From positions 1 to 43,426 of the forward strand of contig NZ_JAKTNR010000007.1 of assembly GCF_022760855.1 (NCBI RefSeq): DNA of 43,426 nucleotides, read 5' to 3'. Shown piece after piece: positions 12,000 to 19,774 of this stretch. The notes beneath the pieces were generated by a model. That model worked only from the letters and a program-made list of their open reading frames with translations. It was not told where the DNA came from and did no database searches. Each line of letters begins with the position of its first letter. The stretch's first letter is position 1. The stretch is from Thermus albus. Lineage in GTDB: Bacteria; Deinococcota; Deinococci; Deinococcales; Thermaceae. Position numbers and translations under genes: made by a program.

Positions 12000-12710
12000 A
12001 TGAAAAGACCCTTGCGCCTGCAAGCCTTCCTGGCTCGAGCCGGCCTGGGAAGCCGCCGGCAAGCGGAGGAGCTGATCCGCCAGGGCCGGGTGCGGGTGAA
12101 TGGGGCCGTGGCCACCTTGGGACAGAAGGTGAACCCAGGGGACGTGGTGGAGGTGGACGGGAAGCGGGTGGAGCCCTTGGCCGAGAGGGTAGTCCTGGCC
12201 CTGCACAAACCCCGGGGCTACACCACCACCCGCCATGACCCCCACGCCCAAAAGACGGTCTTCCACCTCCTGCCCCCTATCCCCGGCCTCCACCCCATAG
12301 GCCGCCTGGACCGGGACTCGGAGGGGCTTCTCCTCCTCACCAACGATGGCCACTTAACCCTCCGCCTCACCCACCCCCGGTATGGGGTGAGGAAGGTCTA
12401 CCGGGTCTGGACGGAAAGGGGGACCCTGCCCAGGTCCGTCTGCCAGAGGCTTCTAGAGGGGGTGGAGCTGGAGGATGGCCCCGCCCGGGCCCTGGCCTGC
12501 CGCCCGGCCCCCGGTGGGGCCTTCCTCACCCTGGCGGAGGGCCGGAAGCGGGAGGTGCGGAGGATGCTGAAGAGGGTGGGCTATCCCGTAAAGCGCCTCC
12601 TGAGGCTTCAGGTGGGCCCCATCCGCCTTGGCAGCCTGCCCCCAGGAAGGTGGCGGAGGCTTACCGCGGAAGAGGTGGAAGCCCTCCTGCGGGAAATCCC
12701 CTTAGAATGA
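12000..12710 (+). CDS. RluB/RsuA-family rRNA pseudouridine synthase
   Basis: A 236-residue rRNA pseudouridine synthase with an N-terminal S4 RNA-binding domain (residues 5-60, LQAFLARAGLGSRRQAEELI) and the catalytic motif GRLDRDSEGLLLLTNDG (nucleophile D104). Late motifs EGRKREVRRMLKRVGYPV are typical of RluB/RluE/RsuA. Which rRNA site it modifies is not deducible. One base separates its ATG from the stop of the upstream gene. Confidence 0.9.
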   Translation: MKRPLRLQAFLARAGLGSRRQAEELIRQGRVRVNGAVATLGQKVNPGDVVEVDGKRVEPLAERVVLALHKPRGYTTTRHDPHAQKTVFHLLPPIPGLHPIGRLDRDSEGLLLLTNDGHLTLRLTHPRYGVRKVYRVWTERGTLPRSVCQRLLEGVELEDGPARALACRPAPGGAFLTLAEGRKREVRRMLKRVGYPVKRLLRLQVGPIRLGSLPPGRWRRLTAEEVEALLREIPLE

Positions 12711-12715
12711 GGTCC

Positions 12716-13252
12716 ATGTTCACCGCGGGAAACGGACCCGTGCAGATTCCCCCCGAGGCCATAGCAAACCGGGTGAAGGAGCTGGGAGCCCAGATCGCCC
12801 AGGACTACCAGGGGAAAACCCCGCACCTCATCTGCGTCCTGAATGGGGCCTTCATCTTCATGGCCGACCTGGTACGGGCCATCCCCTTGCCCCTCACCCT
12901 GGACTTCATCTCCATCAGCTCCTACGGCAACGCCTACCGCACAAGCGGCGAGGTGGAGCTTTTAAAGGACCTCCGCCTTCCCATCCATGGCCGGGACGTG
13001 ATCGTGGTGGAGGACATCGTGGATACGGGGCTTACCCTTTCCTACTTGTTGGACTACCTCGAGGCCCGCAAGCCCGCCTCGGTGCGGGTGGCGGCCCTCC
13101 TCTCCAAGCCCAGCCGGCGCCAGGTGGAGGTGCCCATCCACTACCTGGGCTTTGAGATTGAGGACGCCTACGTCTACGGCTACGGCCTGGACCGGGCCCA
13201 GTTTGACCGCAACCTGCCCTTCATCACCTCCCTTCGTCCGGAGGAGGAATGA
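12716..13252 (+). CDS. hpt: Hypoxanthine-guanine phosphoribosyltransferase
   Basis: HPRT salvages hypoxanthine and guanine with PRPP. The 178-residue frame has the PRPP loop VVVEDIVDTGLTL (EDIVDTG at 99-105), the SYGNAYRTSG flexible loop and YVYGYGLDRAQFDRNLPFI. ATG 12716 is chosen over ATG 12707 (which overlaps the preceding stop) because GAGGT sits at suitable spacing and MFTAGNGPVQI is the usual Thermus N-terminus. It precedes a transporter and, after an inserted mobile element, purA, so this was probably a purine or nucleobase cluster. Confidence 0.95.
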   Translation: MFTAGNGPVQIPPEAIANRVKELGAQIAQDYQGKTPHLICVLNGAFIFMADLVRAIPLPLTLDFISISSYGNAYRTSGEVELLKDLRLPIHGRDVIVVEDIVDTGLTLSYLLDYLEARKPASVRVAALLSKPSRRQVEVPIHYLGFEIEDAYVYGYGLDRAQFDRNLPFITSLRPEEE

Positions 13253-13917
13253 AGTACCTGGACCTGATCGCCGTGCTCTTCGCCGCCGTCCTCTTGGTTT
13301 CCAACGTGGCCTCCACCAAGCTGGTGATCCTAGGGCCTTTCACCTTTGACGGCGGTACCCTGCTTTTCCCCTTGGCCTACATCTTCGGGGATGTGCTCAC
13401 CGAGGTCTACGGCTATCGGCGTAGCCGCCGGGTGATCTGGCTGGGATTTTTCGCCCTTCTCCTGGCCACCCTCACCTTCCAAGGGGTGGCCGCCCTCCCC
13501 GCCCCCAAGGATGGGGAAAGCCAGCGCTTTGCCGAGGCCTTTGGCCTCCTCCTGGGCCTTACCCCCAGGATCGTCTTGGGTAGCCTGCTGGCCTACTTCG
13601 TGGGGGAGTTCGCCAACGCCTACGTGTTGGCCAAGCTGAAGGTGAAGACCGAGGGGCGCTTCTTCTGGCTGAGGGCCCTCGCCTCCACCCTGGTGGGCCA
13701 GGGACTGGACACGGGCATCTTCCTCCTGGTGGCCTTCTACGGAGTCTTCCCCCCGGAGGTGCTCCTCGCCGTCTTCCTTTCCAACTACGTCTTCAAGGTG
13801 GGCGTGGAGGCCTTCATGCTCCCCATCACCTACGGGGTGGTGGGCTTCCTCAAGCGGGTGGAGGGGCTTGACGTCTACGACCGGGACACGGACTTCAACC
13901 CCTTCCGTTTGGCGTGA
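13249..13917 (+). CDS. Queuosine precursor transporter (YhhQ/VUT family)
   Basis: A 222-residue protein with about six membrane segments and the family motifs SNVASTKLV, FPLAYIFGDVLTEVYGY, VGEFANAYVLAKLK and DTGIFLLVAF. YhhQ proteins import queuine or preQ0/preQ1 precursors. It overlaps hpt by 4 nt (ATGA), so it is translationally coupled. Its TGA stop lies within a few bases of the right end of the tnpB element, so the element may have landed on the 3' end of the gene. Confidence 0.9.
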   Translation: MKYLDLIAVLFAAVLLVSNVASTKLVILGPFTFDGGTLLFPLAYIFGDVLTEVYGYRRSRRVIWLGFFALLLATLTFQGVAALPAPKDGESQRFAEAFGLLLGLTPRIVLGSLLAYFVGEFANAYVLAKLKVKTEGRFFWLRALASTLVGQGLDTGIFLLVAFYGVFPPEVLLAVFLSNYVFKVGVEAFMLPITYGVVGFLKRVEGLDVYDRDTDFNPFRLA

Positions 13918-13922
13918 CAACT

Positions 13923-14025
13923 CCCCGCTCTAGTCAGCCGTAAGGCTATCTTGTAGAGCGGGGCTTCTCGGGGACAAGCTTAAACCTGTCCCCGAAGGCC
14001 CCGGCAAGGTAGCCTTTCGGCTGAC
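13923..14025 (-). ncRNA. Candidate TnpB guide-RNA scaffold (reRNA/omega RNA)
   Basis: The last 100 nt of tnpB and the right end form one large imperfect palindrome. Arms 13933-13953 and 14005-14025 are complementary over 21 nt with 2 mismatches, and an inner stem TCGGGGACA / TGTCCCCGA (13968-13976, 13987-13995) is extended by GGGGC-type pairs. The bulge TAGAGCGGGG (13954-13963) is perfectly complementary to CCCCGCTCTA (13923-13932) just outside the palindrome, which would make a pseudoknot. In TnpB systems the guide RNA is processed from this end of the transcript, with the guide taken from flanking DNA. Function is inferred. Confidence 0.65.
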
Positions 14026-15189
14026 CCAGGCCTTAGCCAAGATGTTCACTGCCGCCGCCACGTCCCGATGGAGGAGAGCCCCACAAGAGGGACACGTGAA
14101 CTCCCTGACCCACAGGGGCCTCTTCTCCCGGTGACCGCAGACAGGGCAATCTTGGCTTGTGTACTTGGGGTCTACCTTGATGACCCGCCTACCAGCTTCT
14201 GCCGCTTTGTAGGCAAGGATTTGGAGAAACTGCGCCCACCCTGCGTCGAGTAGCCCTTTGGCAAGAGGAGAACGGGATAGTCCGTTTATGTTCAGGTCTT
14301 CATGGACAATGGTGCCATAACGGTTTACGAGCTTCCTGGCAAGTTTGTGGTGGAAGTCTTTTCTCTGATTGGCGATTTTTCGGTGCAGTTTGGCAAGCTG
14401 TTCTCTAGCCTTCTTATACCGGTTGCTACCCCTTTTCTTTCGGGAGAGCTCCCTTTGTATTTTGGCCAGCTTCTCTTGGGTCTTCTGGTAGTAGCGGGGA
14501 GCTTCTACCATCTCCCCTTCAGAGGTGACAAGAAAGTAGGGATTGGTACCCAGGTCTATCCCCACCTGATTGTCGTTGGGAGGTAGGGGCTTGGGGTCCA
14601 CCTCACAGACGAAGATGATGTACCAGTCATCCCCTTCCCGCTTTACCGTAGCCGTCTTGATCCTGCCTTCCAGAGGACGATGAAGCTTCAGCTTCACCGA
14701 GCCGATGCCGTATAGGAGAACCCGTTTCCCCCCTTCTTGGAGTTTGACCCCGGTAGTCCCGGCCTGGGGGAAGGTGAAGGAGTCGTAGCGTCCTTTTCCT
14801 TTGAAACGTGGATAACCAGCCCTTTGTCCCTCCTTGACCCGCCGGAAGAAACCTTGAAAGGCCCTGTCTACCCTCTTTATCACATCCTGCAGAACTTGGG
14901 AATGGACAAGTTTATACCCCGGAAGTTCGGTCCGTATTTGGGGGAGATACCCCATCTGCTCATGGGCACTGATAGACTTTTGGGCTTTCCTATAGGCGTC
15001 CCTCCTCTCTTGTAGAGCGGCGTTATAGAGTTGACGACACAAGGAAAGTACCTTCTCCAGGTCCCGCCTTTGGGGTTTGGTGGGGTAGAGGCGGTACTTG
15101 AAAGCCTTCTTGTAGGTGCTATTCTGTATGTGCATCACCTTCCACTCAGGTGGTGCCGGGTCCAGGGTGGGCATACACCGCTGGACCAT
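13930..15189 (-). CDS. tnpB: TnpB, RNA-guided endonuclease of IS200/IS605 elements
   Basis: An intact 419-residue TnpB. The N-terminus shows KAFKYRLYPTKPQ (residues 28-40), and the RuvC-like nuclease has D212 in GIDLGTN, E297 in IVHEDLNI and D376 in HRDVAAAVNIL. The zinc ribbon is CPVCG (348-352) and CPSCG (366-370), preceded by YTSQD. The third motif has Ala where most TnpBs have Asn (RDxNAA), but the aspartate is kept. All catalytic residues are present, so it should be active. ATG 15189 follows a TACACT box by 8 nt; ATG 15135 with GAAGGTG before it is an alternative start that keeps all domains. Codon use is less GC-extreme than its neighbours. Confidence 0.93.
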   Translation of the reverse strand: MVQRCMPTLDPAPPEWKVMHIQNSTYKKAFKYRLYPTKPQRRDLEKVLSLCRQLYNAALQERRDAYRKAQKSISAHEQMGYLPQIRTELPGYKLVHSQVLQDVIKRVDRAFQGFFRRVKEGQRAGYPRFKGKGRYDSFTFPQAGTTGVKLQEGGKRVLLYGIGSVKLKLHRPLEGRIKTATVKREGDDWYIIFVCEVDPKPLPPNDNQVGIDLGTNPYFLVTSEGEMVEAPRYYQKTQEKLAKIQRELSRKKRGSNRYKKAREQLAKLHRKIANQRKDFHHKLARKLVNRYGTIVHEDLNINGLSRSPLAKGLLDAGWAQFLQILAYKAAEAGRRVIKVDPKYTSQDCPVCGHREKRPLWVREFTCPSCGALLHRDVAAAVNILAKAWVSRKATLPGPSGTGLSLSPRSPALQDSLTAD

Positions 15190-15209
15190 TTGTTTTTAGT
15201 GTAGCCCAC

Positions 15210-15295
15210 TGTGGGGGGCTAATGTAGCTTCGCTGACCCATGTATCCCCGGACTGAAAGTCCGGGGCATTATGGCCCCCCACATCCCTCTTTTCT
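15210..15295 (-). repeat. Structured left end of the tnpB element
   Basis: The left end folds into a 10-bp stem TGTGGGGGGC / GCCCCCCACA (15210-15219, 15274-15283) enclosing a 9-bp hairpin CCCCGGACT / AGTCCGGGG (15246-15254, 15258-15266). The 30 nt at 15222-15251 recur identically, inverted, at 43161-43190. Inside the block, GGGTCAGC-GAA-GCTAC resembles the GGGTCAGCCGAAAGGCTAC of the right end, as expected for paired transposase-recognition hairpins. Confidence 0.75.
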
Positions 15296-15309
15296 GTAAG
15301 CTTTAGGGG

Positions 15310-16536
15310 ATGCCGGGAGTCGCCATCATCGGAGCCCAGTGGGGGGACGAGGGTAAGGGGAAAGTGGTGGACGCCCTCGCCCAAGAGGCCGATTACGTGA
15401 TCCGCTACCAAGGGGGGGCCAACGCCGGCCACACCGTGGTGGCCGAGGGGCGGGTCTTCAAGCTGAACCTCCTGCCCTCGGGGGTCATCCACCCCCATGC
15501 GGTGAACATCCTGGGGGATGGCATGGTCATAGACGCCTTCCGCTTCCAGGAGGAGCTCGAGGCCCTAAGGAAGGAGGGGTTTAACCCCCAGGTGCTGGTT
15601 TCCGAACGGGCCCACCTGGTCCTTCCCCACCACAAGCACGTGGAAAGCCGCCACAACTTCGTGGGCACCACCGGACGGGGCATCGGCCCCGCCTACTCCG
15701 ACCGGGCGAGGAGGGTGGGGATACGGGCCGGGGACCTCTTAAAGGAGGACGTCTTGAGGGAACGGGTGCGCCGCCTCCTCCTGGAAAAGCCCAACTCCAC
15801 CCGGGAGGCCGGCTGGGACACGGAGGAAAAGGCCCTAGCCGACCTTCAGCGCATGCGGGAGATCCTGGCCCCCTTCGTGGCCGACACGGGGAGCCTGTTG
15901 CGGGAAGCCCTCAAGCGGGGCAAACGCCTCCTCTTTGAAGGGGCCCAGGCCACCCTTTTGGACCTCAACTACGGCACCTACCCCTACGTAACCAGCTCCC
16001 ATCCCACGGTGGGGGGCATCCTGGTGGGCACGGGGCTTAACCACAAGGCCATCACCAAGGTCTACGGGGTGGCCAAGGCCTACGCCACCCGGGTGGGGGA
16101 AGGCCCTTTCCCCACGGAACTTAGCGGGGACTTAGCCCACCACCTTAGGGAAAAGGGCGGGGAGTACGGCACCACTACGGGGAGGCCCAGGCGGGTGGGC
16201 TGGCTGGACCTGGTGGCCCTCAAGTACGCCTGTGAGGTGAACGGCTTTGACGGCCTGGCCATCACCAAGCTGGACGTGCTTTCCGGCCTGGAGAAGGTGA
16301 AGGTGGCGGTGGAGTACCTGGACGGGGCCCGGCCCGGGGAGGCCAGCCCGGAGGCGGTGCGCTACCTGGAGCTGGAGGGCTGGGGGGACCTCTTTGGGGT
16401 GCGAAGCCGGGAGGAGCTTCCCCCTTCCCTAAGGCGCTACCTAGAGCTCATTGAGGAGTACACCGGGGTGCCGGTGGTCCTCTTCTCCACCAGCCCCAGG
16501 AGGGAGGACACCTTCGGGGCGGTGAGCTGGGTCTAA
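15310..16536 (+). CDS. purA: Adenylosuccinate synthetase
   Basis: PurA makes adenylosuccinate from IMP, aspartate and GTP, the first committed step to AMP. It has 408 residues with the N-terminal P-loop-like GDEGKGK (12-18, catalytic D13), NAGHTV, and the late TTTGRPRRVGWLDLV and ITKLDVLSG motifs. Start ATG 15310 has AGGGG just upstream. The tnpB element ends only about 15 nt before this, so any original promoter or read-through from hpt may have been disrupted; a new promoter is not clearly visible. Confidence 0.97.
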   Translation: MPGVAIIGAQWGDEGKGKVVDALAQEADYVIRYQGGANAGHTVVAEGRVFKLNLLPSGVIHPHAVNILGDGMVIDAFRFQEELEALRKEGFNPQVLVSERAHLVLPHHKHVESRHNFVGTTGRGIGPAYSDRARRVGIRAGDLLKEDVLRERVRRLLLEKPNSTREAGWDTEEKALADLQRMREILAPFVADTGSLLREALKRGKRLLFEGAQATLLDLNYGTYPYVTSSHPTVGGILVGTGLNHKAITKVYGVAKAYATRVGEGPFPTELSGDLAHHLREKGGEYGTTTGRPRRVGWLDLVALKYACEVNGFDGLAITKLDVLSGLEKVKVAVEYLDGARPGEASPEAVRYLELEGWGDLFGVRSREELPPSLRRYLELIEEYTGVPVVLFSTSPRREDTFGAVSWV

Positions 16537-16540
16537 TACC

Positions 16541-16572
16541 GCCCCACCCTGGCTTGCGCCAGGGTGGTGGCC
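16541..16572 (+). repeat. 32-nt hairpin repeat, copy 1 (possible purA terminator)
   Basis: A 10-bp perfect stem CCACCCTGGC / GCCAGGGTGG (16544-16553, 16558-16567) with a TTGC loop lies just after the purA stop. A second copy with 25 of the first 28 bases identical is at 31128-31159. No T-tract follows, so termination is uncertain. Confidence 0.6.
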
Positions 16573-16610
16573 CCGGAAAAGCCCTTGGATAGGCGACATC
16601 TCTACTAGAA

Positions 16611-16690
16611 CTCGTGGAACGAAACACGAGAAAAGGGTATAAGGCCACCCTGCCCTGTCCCAAACCAAGGTGGGGGACCCGGTGGGTCCC
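16611..16690. other. Hairpins in the purA-trpD convergent gap
   Basis: Between the two convergent genes there are a 6-bp stem CTCGTG / CACGAG (16611-16616, 16625-16630) and a 7-bp stem GGGACCC / GGGTCCC (16674-16680, 16684-16690). The latter is 11 nt after the trpD stop on the minus strand and may end that transcript, although no T-tract follows. Confidence 0.4.
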
Positions 16691-16700
16691 TCGTGGAGGG

Positions 16701-17690
16701 TTACCCCCTTAAAAAGGCCACGTACCGCTGCAGAAGCCCGTAGGCCTCCCCGGAGGCCAGGACCTCCTGGGCAAGCCGCACCCCTTCCCGCAGGGAGGCC
16801 ACCTTGCCCGCCACATAGAACCCCGCCCCCGCCGCCAGGGCCACCCCTTGGGCATGGGGACCTTTTTCCTCGCCCTTGAGAATCCTTGTGGCCAGCTGGG
16901 CGTTCTCCTCTGGGGAACCCCCTTTCAGGGCCTCGAGGGGAAGCCGCTTAAGCCCCACCTCCTCGGGAAGAAGGGTGTAGGCCCCCTTCCCCACCTCCAC
17001 CACCTGGTTCTCCCCGAGGACCAGTTCATCCGCCCCTTCCCCGTGGACCACCATCCCCTGGGCCCCCAGGCGCCCTAGGGCCTCGGCCATGGGGGAAAGC
17101 CACCTGGGGCTAAAGACCCCCAGCACGTACCGATCGGCCCCCGCGGGGTTGGTAAGGGGGCCAAGCAGGTTGAAGACGGTGCGGATGCCAAGCTCAGCCC
17201 GCACCGGGGCCACATGCCGCATGGCGGGGTGGAAGAGGCGGGCAAAAAGGAAGCCAAAGCCCAAAGTCTCTATGGCCTCCCCCACCCGCTCGGGCGGGGC
17301 TTCCAGGTTGACCCCCAGGGCCTCCAAGAGATCCGCCGAGCCCGCCTTAGAACTGGCTGCCCGGTTCCCGTGCTTGGCCACCGCCACCCCCCCGGCCGCC
17401 GCCACCAGGGCCCCCAGGGTGGAGAGGTTCAAAAGGCCCTTCTGGTCACCCCCGGTGCCCACGATGTCCAAAAGGGGCCTGCGGTTCACCTTCAGGGTCA
17501 AGGCCGCCTCCCGCATGGCCTGGGCCATGGCGGCCATCTCCGAAGGGGTTTCCCCCCTTAAGGCCATGGCGGTGAGCACCCCCGCCGCCCTCACCGGGGA
17601 GACCTCCCCGGCCATCATGGCCCGCATAAGGCCAAAGGCCTCCTCCTCGGTAAGCACCTCTCCCAAAAGCACCTTTTTCACGGTCTCCAT
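16701..17690 (-). CDS. trpD: Anthranilate phosphoribosyltransferase
   Basis: TrpD joins anthranilate to PRPP, the second step of tryptophan synthesis. It has 329 residues with GTGGD (78-82), the PRPP and metal-binding KHGNRAASSKAGSAD (106-120), and FLFARLFHPAMRHVAPVRAELGIRTVFNLLGPLTNPA-type sequence. It overlaps the end of trpG by 13 nt and is the third gene of trpE-trpG-trpD. Confidence 0.97.
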   Translation of the reverse strand: METVKKVLLGEVLTEEEAFGLMRAMMAGEVSPVRAAGVLTAMALRGETPSEMAAMAQAMREAALTLKVNRRPLLDIVGTGGDQKGLLNLSTLGALVAAAGGVAVAKHGNRAASSKAGSADLLEALGVNLEAPPERVGEAIETLGFGFLFARLFHPAMRHVAPVRAELGIRTVFNLLGPLTNPAGADRYVLGVFSPRWLSPMAEALGRLGAQGMVVHGEGADELVLGENQVVEVGKGAYTLLPEEVGLKRLPLEALKGGSPEENAQLATRILKGEEKGPHAQGVALAAGAGFYVAGKVASLREGVRLAQEVLASGEAYGLLQRYVAFLRG

Positions 17691-18259
17691 GGGTCCTCCA
17701 GAAAGTTCTTGAGGATGAGTTTACCCGCTTCCGTTAGGTAACTTTCCGGATGGAACTGGACCCCGTGGGTGGGGTAGTGGCGGTGGCGGAAACCCATCAC
17801 CGTCCTCCCTCCCGCCTCCTCCACCCAGGCGTTCACCACGAGGTCCTCGGGCACCGCCTCCACCACCAAGGAGTGGTACCGGGTGGCGGGGAAAGGATTG
17901 GGAAGGCCCCGGAAGACCCCGGTGCCGTCATGGTGGATCTCGCTCACCTTGCCGTGCATGATGATGGGAGCCGGCACCACCTTGCCCCCAAAGGCCATGC
18001 CGATGGCCTGGTGGCCCAGGCAGACCCCCAGGATGGGGTAGCGGGGGGCGTAGCGACCGATGAGGGGGAGGGATAGCCCCGCCTCCAAGGGGGTGCAGGG
18101 GCCAGGGCTGATCAGGATGCGCTCGGGGTTTAAGGCCTCCACGTCCTCGAGGGCAAACCGGTCGTTGCGCCACACCACGGGGCTTGCCCCAAGCTCCCCC
18201 AGGAACTGGACCAGGTTGTAGGTAAAGCTATCGTAGTTATCGATCACCAAAACCCTCAT
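17678..18259 (-). CDS. trpG: Anthranilate synthase glutamine amidotransferase subunit
   Basis: TrpG supplies ammonia from glutamine to TrpE. It has 193 residues with a type 1 glutamine amidotransferase triad: C80 in GVCLGHQ, H170 and E172 in GVQFHPES. It starts MRVLVIDNYDSFTYN at ATG 18259, which overlaps the trpE stop as ATGA. Confidence 0.97.
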   Translation of the reverse strand: MRVLVIDNYDSFTYNLVQFLGELGASPVVWRNDRFALEDVEALNPERILISPGPCTPLEAGLSLPLIGRYAPRYPILGVCLGHQAIGMAFGGKVVPAPIIMHGKVSEIHHDGTGVFRGLPNPFPATRYHSLVVEAVPEDLVVNAWVEEAGGRTVMGFRHRHYPTHGVQFHPESYLTEAGKLILKNFLEDPWRP

Positions 18260-19674
18260 AGCCCCTCCTCCGCCATCTCCACCGCCCTCAAGAGGGCCTT
18301 GGCCTTGTTCCAGCACTCCTCGTACTCCCTTTCCGGCACCGAGTCCGCCACGATGCCCGCCCCCGCCTGCACGTGCATCCTTCCCCCGGCGATCACGAAG
18401 GTGCGCAAGGTAAGGGCCACATCCATGGCCCCATGGTAGGCCAGATAGCCAAAGCTTCCCCCGTAGGGCCCCCGGCGGTGGGGTTCCAGCTCCTCAATGA
18501 TCTCCATGGCCCGGATCTTGGGGGCCCCCGAGACCGTGCCCATGGGAAGCACGCTGGCCAAGGCGTCCAAGGGGGTCTTGCCCTCGGCCAAAATGCCCTC
18601 CACCGTGGACACCAGGTGCATCACGTGGGAGTAGTACTCCACGTGCATGGGCTCCAGGACCCGCACCGTGCCGAAGGCGGAAACCCGGCCGATGTCGTTT
18701 CGGGAAAGGTCCAAAAGCATCACGTGCTCAGCCCTCTCCTTCTCGTCCTTAAGAAGCTCCTCCGCAAGCCTTCTATCCTCCTCCTCATCCCTTCCCCGGG
18801 GCCGGGTGCCGGCGATGGGCCGGGTGACCACCTTGCGGCCGTCGGAGCGGAGGAGGCTTTCGGGGCTGGCCGAGACCAAGACCACCTCCCCCAGGTCCAG
18901 ATAGCCCATGTAGGGGCTTGGGTTCACGCTCCTCAGGGCCCGGTACAGGGCGAAGGGGTGCACGGTGAGGGGGGAGGAAAGCCTCAAGGAGAGGACCACC
19001 TGGAAGATGTCCCCGGCGCGGATATAGTCCAGGGCCTTTTCCACTGCCCTCAAGTACTCCTCCCGGCTCATGTCGGCCTCAAACCGGGCCCTTCCCCCAG
19101 GGCCCTGCCCCGGCACGCCCGGCAGTGGACCCCTAAGCTTCTCCTCCGCCCAGCGAAGGCGGTCCTCCGCCTCCTTTGGGTCAGGGGTGGGGACCACCAG
19201 GTGCAGGAGGTTTTTGCTGTGGTCAAAGACCGCCACCACCTCGGGCTCCACGAAAAGGAGGTCCGGAAGGCCCAGGTCGTCGGGCTTCAGGGAGGGCAAG
19301 CGCTCGTAGGAGCGGATGAGGTCGTAGGCGGCATACCCCACCACCCCCCCGAGGAAGGGGGGGAGGTCGGGCTGCGGGAGGCCTGCCCCCTGGAGCCCTT
19401 CGGGCTGCCCAAGGGGGGCGTGGACCGCCTGGTAAAGGGTACGTAAGGGATCCTGGGTTTCCACCCGTTGGCCATTGATGGTGAAGACCCCATCCTTTAG
19501 GCGAAAGGTGCGCCTTGCCCCTACCCCGATGATGGAGAAGCGGCTTTGCCTCCCCCGTTCCACCGACTCCAGAAGAAAGCTCACCGGGGCCTTTTCCGAA
19601 AGCTTCAGGTAAGCGGTCACCGGGGTTTCCAGGTCCGCCAGGAGGGTTTTGCCAAAGGGCCTGATGGTTTCCAT
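18256..19674 (-). CDS. trpE: Anthranilate synthase component I
   Basis: TrpE converts chorismate to anthranilate using ammonia from TrpG. It has 472 residues from ATG 19674, which has AAGGAGAG just upstream. The feedback-inhibition motif LLES (residues 34-37, tryptophan site) is present, so the enzyme is likely inhibited by tryptophan. The chorismate-binding region includes PIAGTRPRGRDEEED, LLDLSRNDIGRV and GTVSGAPKIRAMEII. The upstream frame extension into the leader is not coding. Expression is controlled by the attenuator described separately. Confidence 0.97.
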   Translation of the reverse strand: METIRPFGKTLLADLETPVTAYLKLSEKAPVSFLLESVERGRQSRFSIIGVGARRTFRLKDGVFTINGQRVETQDPLRTLYQAVHAPLGQPEGLQGAGLPQPDLPPFLGGVVGYAAYDLIRSYERLPSLKPDDLGLPDLLFVEPEVVAVFDHSKNLLHLVVPTPDPKEAEDRLRWAEEKLRGPLPGVPGQGPGGRARFEADMSREEYLRAVEKALDYIRAGDIFQVVLSLRLSSPLTVHPFALYRALRSVNPSPYMGYLDLGEVVLVSASPESLLRSDGRKVVTRPIAGTRPRGRDEEEDRRLAEELLKDEKERAEHVMLLDLSRNDIGRVSAFGTVRVLEPMHVEYYSHVMHLVSTVEGILAEGKTPLDALASVLPMGTVSGAPKIRAMEIIEELEPHRRGPYGGSFGYLAYHGAMDVALTLRTFVIAGGRMHVQAGAGIVADSVPEREYEECWNKAKALLRAVEMAEEGL

Positions 19675-19686
19675 GTCTCTCCTTAC

Positions 19687-19738
19687 AAAAACCCCCGGGG
19701 CCCATAGCCCCGGGGAAAAAGCCCATCCGCCCCGGGGC
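19687..19738 (-). promoter_or_regulatory. trp attenuator (terminator and competing antiterminator)
   Basis: On the minus strand three mutually complementary segments follow the leader peptide. Segment 2 is GCCCCGGGGC (19738-19729), segment 3 is CCCCGGGGC (19715-19707), and segment 4 is GCCCCGGGGG (19701-19692), followed by TTTTTG. Pairing 3:4 makes a 9-bp terminator with a T-tract 13 nt before trpE's ATG, and 2:3 makes the antiterminator. Segment 2 ends GGGCGG, which can pair with CCGCCC inside the leader peptide gene (segment 1). A ribosome stalled at the Trp codons would cover segment 1 and favour 2:3. Confidence 0.85.
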
Positions 19739-19774
19739 CTAGCCGGGCCACCAGCGGGCGGCAAAGGAGCTCAT
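19739..19774 (-). CDS. trpL: trp leader peptide (MSSFAARWWPG)
   Basis: An 11-residue mini-ORF from ATG 19774 to TAG 19739 encodes two adjacent tryptophans (TGG TGG), immediately before the attenuator hairpins. This is the expected architecture of a Trp-sensing leader peptide. Its own Shine-Dalgarno is weak; its ATG overlaps the stop of another mini-ORF (ATGA), so translation may be coupled. Confidence 0.8.
   Translation of the reverse strand: MSSFAARWWPG

Larger units (their letters stand above)
13918..15295 (-). mobile_element. IS200/IS605-type element carrying only tnpB
   Basis: A roughly 1.38-kb insertion between the transporter and purA. It has tnpB on the minus strand, a structured left end (15210-15295) and a structured right end (13923-14025), and no tnpA, so it is non-autonomous. 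On the minus strand the left end begins just after TTAC (plus 15296-15299), the target tetranucleotide known for IS608-type elements; AGAAAAG follows it and also starts the second copy at 43117. The exact right boundary is not fixed: it lies between 13914 and 13922. No terminal inverted repeats or target duplication are expected for this class. Confidence 0.8.

Noticed and set aside
12707-12715. HPRT start at ATG 12707
   Set aside because: It overlaps the preceding stop but lacks a Shine-Dalgarno, and the family N-terminus begins at 12716. It is not excluded.
16611-16630. CTCGTG/CACGAG hairpin as a regulatory RNA
   Set aside because: It is a short stem in a convergent gap without promoter or T-tract; too little to call.
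18260-18316. Longer TrpG N-terminus
   Set aside because: The extension is inside trpE, and MRVLVIDNYDSFTYN is the family start, coupled by ATGA.
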